From: Tigriopus japonicus
Taxonomy: Eukaryota > Arthropoda > Copepoda > Harpacticoida > Harpacticidae
NCBI GenBank assembly: GCA_010645155.1
Contig: JAAGOF010000121.1
Location: 213,650 to 277,649 of the forward strand
Direction of reading: 5' to 3'
DNA: 64,000 bases
The notes under the pieces are model-generated. The model had not been told where the DNA came from, ran no database searches, and saw nothing but the letters and a program-made list of their open reading frames with translations. A program made the translations under genes and the position numbers. Position 1 is the stretch's first letter; every line of letters starts with the position of its first letter. Below, in pieces: positions 58,385 to 64,000 of the stretch.

Positions 58385-61300
58385 ATGAAGAAAGTTGGCA
58401 GTTTGAAAAATATCATGCGATCCCCCAAAACCTCCGAGGAATTGGAGGAAGCTCATGAGGTGCGGAATGGATTGAACCGAAACCAAAGCTTCACCAATGG
58501 CGAGAGGAATTCAGTGTCGCCCAGGAAGATCCTGGATGAATCCGACGGTTTCCACTTCCCAAAAACTCTTTCCAGTTTTCTTGGCAAGAGTTCTGGAACC
58601 TGGCGCAGGAAAAAAGACAAAAGTGTCTCCATTTTGGCGTCCGTAGGTGTTCAATTCAATTTTCCCCCTTTTTCCCCCACTCATTTCAGAGAGTGAAACA
58701 AGAAACGAGTGACGTAAAATACATTTGAATTTCCATTTATTCCAAACACTAACCTGACAAATCATCATAAATGTTCCTTCAAAGTTTAGTCCTAACGCCT
58801 TGTATTTCCAAAACAAATCAATAAAAGTCGATATTTTTCTTGCAGTGGAAGGATGAAGATGAAGCTAGGGCCCAAAAATCAACCCTTCCCCCACCAATGC
58901 CTCCCATTGCTCCTTCACCTCGATTGAAGAGGGTGAATTCCAGCACCATGTCATTAGGAACCAACAAAAAGAGGATAATGACAGTATGTATCAAGACCCT
59001 GTTCCAAAAGCATGAGATGTCCAGTTTTCATTTCTACATATTCTTTTTAGTTGGAAGAGCTCTACGTTGAGATCTTGTACTCAATCCTACACATGATTGG
59101 TTGCGATGCTGAACGAGAGGAACAAACAATGTTGATAGATCATTTGAGGGAAGCTTTCCATTTTGGCGATAACAAACACGCCCAACTTCTTGACATCGCG
59201 TCCATGCGCGAGGTAATGCGAGGAAATTGAAATGTTTCATTCAAAACGGAATTATTCGGTGTTTGTTTTTGGTGACAGGAGCCTTACTTGAAAGCCAATT
59301 TGGAGATTGTGGAAGCCCGCGGGCTCATAGGAAAAGACATGTCCGGGAGTAGTGATCCATTCTGCACCTTCTATCTGACCACCAATCCATTATCCCGCTT
59401 CAATACCAGTTACAAGGAGCGAACCTTGGACCCGGTTTGGAACGAGGAGTTCGTTTTGTAAGTGTTGTTTCCTCGTCTTCCATTGAAAACACATTTGATT
59501 GACACCATATTCTGGCTCTCCTGTGTTTATACAGGGACGTGAATAGCGTGGACAGTGACAGTTTGAGGATTGATATCTGGTGAGTTTGTTGGCTATTTGA
59601 AAGCTTTCATGAATGCCCGCTTTCCATGTTTGAAAGCTGCTCTTCTTTATTTCGTGCCTGACAGGGATTTCAACCCTGAGGAGAACGTTTCCGACAAATT
59701 CCGCAAAATAAACGAGATCAAAGACGGACGAGGTCTTAGGAAGTTTATCAAAGAAACGATGAATGCCTCGGCTGGAAAAACGACTCACGGACTCATTGGC
59801 AGTGTGGAAATCCCATTAAGGGTAAGTCGCTCAATTACACAATCTCTTCGATTCCCCTTTGCTTTGATCAACGCCAATTTCAAATAAACAACAGGAACTA
59901 GGATTTATCCCTTCTTGTAGGATGTGCCTTCCTCAGGATTACACACGTGGCTGGAATTGGAGAAACCTGACATGAAGGCCAAAAGCAAGAAGAAGAGAGG
60001 GGAAGTTCACATCAGTCTGGCCTTATCCACGGAAAAGGATCAACATCTGACTTCCCAAGAGCATAAACATCTCCTCAAAATTCTTTTCGCACATGAGCTT
60101 CAAAACAATCATGTAACAAGTAGTTAGCATTTGCAAGTCTCCTTTGTCATACTCACGTTCTTTGATTTCCATTTAGTGCGAACCGTTCACCTGGAATGGG
60201 ACCTTTAGCAAGGAATCGGTCACAATCTTGGCTCAACATGCCGTTCAAGGGAAAATCACTGGAGCTGAAACGGCCTTGGCTCGATGGTTGGTCTATGCTC
60301 ACACGCATTGTGATTTGCCTCTGGACTACCGAGTGTTCCATCCCATTTTGGAGAAGCTTCATTATGCCATCACTCAAAATTTGTTTCACGTGGATGACGT
60401 AAGTAGATAAATTTGAACTCGAGATGGAACGTAAACATGGATCTATTTGCGTTGTCATTGTAGGAAGAAAACTTCATCGAGACGGCTGTGATCTTCACCC
60501 ATCATGCAACCGAGTTCCTTCGAAAACATCGACATTACATGGCTAATAACCCAGAGCTCACTCTTCAGGTGGAATACATTCTAAGGTAAGTGAATCAAAA
60601 CGTATATTTCATTGATACAAGAAAGTAGAAGTTAATTCGCCAACCTTTCTAAAGACAATAAGGGAAAATGTTGCATAAATTCAAAGCAAAGGGCGCTCCT
60701 TTCTTTTCCGTTTTCCTCGGTCTTGGAGCATAAAAGGAAAGTATCCTTTTGCTGAGGCCAGGATCAGTAATGAAGCTTCTTGAAGTTGTTTAAATTTCCG
60801 GACTTTGATGGGCAGAAAGTCCACAACAAGCAAATGAGAGCTGAAGTGAAACATCAAGGGGCCACTTTTCGTGTTTGCTTCAAGACTGAGAAGAACATAA
60901 AGGAACAAAGAATCTCCTTTTCTTTTTATCATGCCAAAATTTCACCCGTTTATTTGATAGACGGAATGGGCGTTTTCTAAATCACTTATTGCCTATATTT
61001 GGCTTATTGGCAAGCGCAGCTTTTGCAAGGCTTTAAATACGTAGAAGCAAAATGTTCTTTGGGTCAAAAATTGGAAAGAGGAGATTCATTCCGAAAGCGG
61101 TGGAGAGTTTCAAATACTGTCGATGAATTAAAAAAAAGTGTCTCACAAATTTTGAGGTTTCGCCCATGATCCTTTCAGATGCTTAAAACTGATTTCAAAT
61201 GCCGTGGAAGGCAAAGATCCTCCACGGAACGAAAGGAAGAGTTTGGACGCTGCCGACTATCGCCATTACATGAACCTCATCACACCCGGGAACATGATCT

Positions 61301-64000
61301 TAAAAGTGTCTGAGGCCATTGGAGAGAGCTTCCAGCATTGGTATCGCTACATTGTGGATGCACTTCCCATTGAGAGTTCTCGAGCACTGAGAATAAAGAA
61401 TACTACAGCTCTCATTCGAACCCTGATGTCCGATCTCAAGACCGAATGCCGAGCGGTCCATGAACTCTTTTCCGAGAACCTTCAAATTGACTATCTCCGA
61501 ATTGCGTTTGATGTGTATCAGCACGAGGTTGGCCTAAATATTGCAAAAAAAATCCCTTGGATTTTAGTCGAATTTGAGTTTCTTTTTTCTCACTAATATA
61601 GGTTGTAGAGGTGGCCAAGGATTTAATTGAGAGTACTTGTGACAAACTCCGCCCAATAATCTTTTCGGAAAACTCGGACAACAATTACGTCAGTGACACC
61701 CTCACAATCGGCACAAGTCTCTTTGAGCTCTATTTGGCCTTGCAACAAATGGCCTCGTGAGTGAAAAATAGCATTGTCACAAAACTTGGACAACATGGAC
61801 CGACTATTTACCTCTTTTTTTCGTTTTATTACAGTCTGGGCAAACAGATCCATGGGGAAATTCCACCGACAGAGTTCATGAATTGTCATGCGTGGTTCAA
61901 CAAGGCTGTGGCTCGTTGGTTGGACATAGCTCTCTACAAGGCCATGGAACGGATCATTCGGGCAGTGGAATTGGACAATTTGGAACCAGTTGATGCCTTA
62001 GTTCAGCATAGCTCTTCGGCCGTGGATATCCGGACGGTGCTTTTGCAGATCAAAACGTTTTGGAAGGAATTGAATTGGCCGGATGTGGAAGCGTCATATG
62101 CGTTCATTTCAAAAATCTTGGACGTGAGTACTGTTCTGCGCACGCATCATTCTTGCTTCCCATCCTTGGGCGGAAGTTGCTTGTCCTTAAACTCTTGGAT
62201 GCTTGCACCCAATTGCCCGGCCAAGCCGCTCTTTTTTCTGGCCTCTTTCATTGTGTCCAATTTGGCCTCATTGGCGGCGAATTCTTTGACAGCCTCAATC
62301 AGCTTCTTCCGATTTCTCTCCAACAAATGAACGGTGAGCGTGAGGCCCAATTTCCGATAGTGTTTGGTCGCTCGCATAAATTCATCCTCGTGGATGCGAT
62401 TATTGTGCGCAAAATCCATGAGACTGAACATGTTCTCCACGTGATCGGGAATGATCACCCGACCCTTTTTATCATGCTCCATGTCAAGGAGTTCCAATAG
62501 ATCTAAGGCTTCGACCATTTCTTGCTTGGTGATCGAACCTGTTTCGGTTCGGTCATAGAAATGGAAAGAGCGTCTCAATTTCTGGTCTTGAGTCAACTCT
62601 TGATCCATGGAGAACAGAAATATCATGGTGTCGACGAACTCAAGGTCTTGATCATCGTCGCGGTCCAAGAGTTCGAACATTTTCTTGGCTTTTCGATGCT
62701 CTTCTGGATCGTTTGGTCCAATGTCGAGAAGCTTGTAGAAATCTGGCTCTTTGATCTTGTTCCGATGAACTAATGGATGGTCACACCACATCCTCCAACA
62801 AATGTCGATGCTCTCTTCGTCCAGATCGGTGCGTTTCATCACCGTTTTCACGTCCCATGGGGGTGCATCTTCAAAAATCTTGGTTTCTACTTGACCCATG
62901 TTCCTGGTATCTAGCTCACACTTTATTCGACTGAACTGAATAAAGAAATATGGCGTAGTTGTTTCACCAATAACCTTTTCTAGCTTGTTTTTCTCGCCTC
63001 ACTTGATGATTCGATCTTCGAGCCACAAGTGTTTGAGAAAGTTTAGCAGAAAGGCATGTTTTTGGAACACATGTTGTTCCTTCTCTTCACTTGATAATCT
63101 TCCTGAAACCTGAAAACTGACTCAAGAGAGATGAACTATGATGATTTATGATTGAATGATAATGCTTTGTTTTAGGATGTTTGCAAGACTTCCATCTTTT
63201 ATGCGGATCACATGTGTCGACGTGTGACATTGTCTCAGCAAACTGAGAAGAAGGATGGCAAATACGAGATCACGCCCAGCCTTTGTTTGGCCATCAACAA
63301 CATTGATTACGTCTTGGAGTTCATTCAACCGTTTGTGGCGGCCTTGGGCATGGAGGAGACTTTGGAGAAATTGGAGACCCTCAATGGTGAGATGGTGGCC
63401 AACTCTTGTCGGAGAACCCTCCAAACGTTGGTCCAGAATGCGGTGGAAAATGTGGAGAACAAGATATTTGAGATTTTGGACACGATTGGCGAGAAGATGG
63501 CGCCGGTGATTCAAAAGTTTCTTGTTGAAGGAAGTGCTCTGGTGGCTTATGCTGGGCGGGATAAAGAGACCTTGATACAATATCTCGACAAGAATATGAT
63601 CATCCTGAAGGAGAAGCTGAATAATGCAAATTTCGAGAAAGTCTTGTCTGTCATATGGGATAGCTCTGCACTGAGTTTGTCAGAAACCATTCATCTTAGT
63701 ATTGAGGTGAGCCAATATTGAGAGCCTTGGTTTCATTCTTGAAGCATCATTACAAATCTATATTTTCTCCACAGCGCCAAAAGCCGCCGAGTTACTTCAA
63801 GACCTTGCTTGATATCTTGAAGATCCTGATCAATTTCTTCTACGGAGACAAAATCCCCCATGATGAGACGTTGTTAAAAATGACAAATTTGTTGCAAACT
63901 TATGCGGCTGATAGCAATGAACTTATCGCCAGATACCATTGGGCAAGATACCAACATCAACATGCCATTCAAGATGCAGATTGGCCCATCGGGAGTCTCA
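58385..64000 (+). CDS. Munc13-4 (UNC13D)/BAIAP3-family protein, 3' end beyond window
   Basis: Calcium-regulated priming factor for vesicle exocytosis; the fly relative is staccato. Exons: 58385 (or 58402 if spliced from 48612)-58642, 58846-58983, 59051-59212, 59279-59457, 59535-59579, 59665-59821, 59921-60112, 60177-60398, 60464-60585, 61179-61527, 61602-61756, 61835-62123, 63176-63706 and 63775 to the window edge. All junctions agree in phase. Seen: a basic Ser-rich leader; a first C2 domain from LKANLEIVEARGLIGKDMSG through SSDPFCTFYL, DPVWNEEFVLDV and IDIWDFNPEENVSD; then the helical MUN/MHD region with EFMNCHAWFNKAVARWLDIALYKA, SSSAVDIRTVLLQI and WPDVEASYAFISKILDDVCK. A second C2 domain expected in the family must lie beyond 64000. 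The choice between UNC13D and BAIAP3 is open. Confidence 0.88.
62147..62899 (-). CDS. EF-hand calcium-sensor-like protein, intronless, nested in an intron of the Munc13-like gene
   Basis: 250 aa in one exon on the strand opposite to its host. It begins MGQVETKI, a possible N-myristoylation site (Gly2). The layout recalls neuronal calcium sensors: a degenerate first hand around WCDHPLVHRNKIKEPDFYKLL (38-58), then loops DRDDDQDLEFVD (79-90), DRTETGSITKQE (116-127) and DFAHNNRIHEDE (162-173). The first two loops keep most acidic ligands; the third lacks several. A basic helical tail (185-240) extends beyond the usual roughly 190-aa sensors. It likely binds calcium and switches membrane or partner binding; the partner is unknown. 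Its stop lies 24 bases from the host donor at 62124, so its 3' untranslated region probably runs antisense through the host exon 61835-62123. Confidence 0.85.
   Translation of the reverse strand: MGQVETKIFEDAPPWDVKTVMKRTDLDEESIDICWRMWCDHPLVHRNKIKEPDFYKLLDIGPNDPEEHRKAKKMFELLDRDDDQDLEFVDTMIFLFSMDQELTQDQKLRRSFHFYDRTETGSITKQEMVEALDLLELLDMEHDKKGRVIIPDHVENMFSLMDFAHNNRIHEDEFMRATKHYRKLGLTLTVHLLERNRKKLIEAVKEFAANEAKLDTMKEARKKSGLAGQLGASIQEFKDKQLPPKDGKQE

Noticed and set aside
1..64000. CRISPR arrays, bacterial operons, rRNA genes
   Set aside because: None is seen; the spliced gene structures show that this is eukaryotic nuclear DNA.

Overview
This is a eukaryotic nuclear window. Its genes are split by many short GT-AG introns and separated by AT-rich DNA with microsatellites, transposon relics and two assembly gaps. 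The gene set fits an arthropod: a BTB zinc-finger factor whose BTB exon can be joined to different zinc-finger pairs, a prenylatable Pde6-type phosphodiesterase, and a Munc13-4/BAIAP3 relative. A small crustacean such as a copepod is my best guess, but that is inference. I built exon models by hand from splice sites and reading-frame continuity. For every gene complete in the window, exon lengths sum to a multiple of three.

Layout. 1-2483: non-coding upstream DNA. 2484-4287 (+): BTB/POZ zinc-finger factor with two alternative zinc-finger tails that overlap in different frames. 4787-18993 (-): 17-exon GAF-GAF-PDE cyclic-nucleotide phosphodiesterase ending in a CaaX box; its introns hold a tRNA-derived SINE pair and a short inverted-repeat element. 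24837-28999 (-): NOP14, a small-subunit ribosome biogenesis factor. 30256-33536 (+): GPAT3/4-type glycerol-3-phosphate acyltransferase with two tandemly duplicated exon pairs. 34007-36364 (-): acetoacetyl-CoA synthetase in a single exon. 38651-40330 (+): intronless ankyrin-repeat protein with an N-terminal part I do not recognise. 41224-46877: decayed mariner element, a foldback repeat, an assembly gap and a 506-bp MITE. 48612-64000 (+): Munc13-4/BAIAP3-family gene that runs off the right edge, with a possible first exon at 48612. 62147-62899 (-): intronless EF-hand gene nested inside one of its introns.

The genes do not form one pathway. GPAT and AACS both act in lipid synthesis and converge tail to tail. 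The PDE, EF-hand and Munc13-like genes belong to cGMP and calcium signalling and to exocytosis. The most interesting structures are the dual-frame splice region of the BTB-ZF gene, the duplicated catalytic exons of the acyltransferase, the unrecognised ankyrin protein and the nested EF-hand gene.
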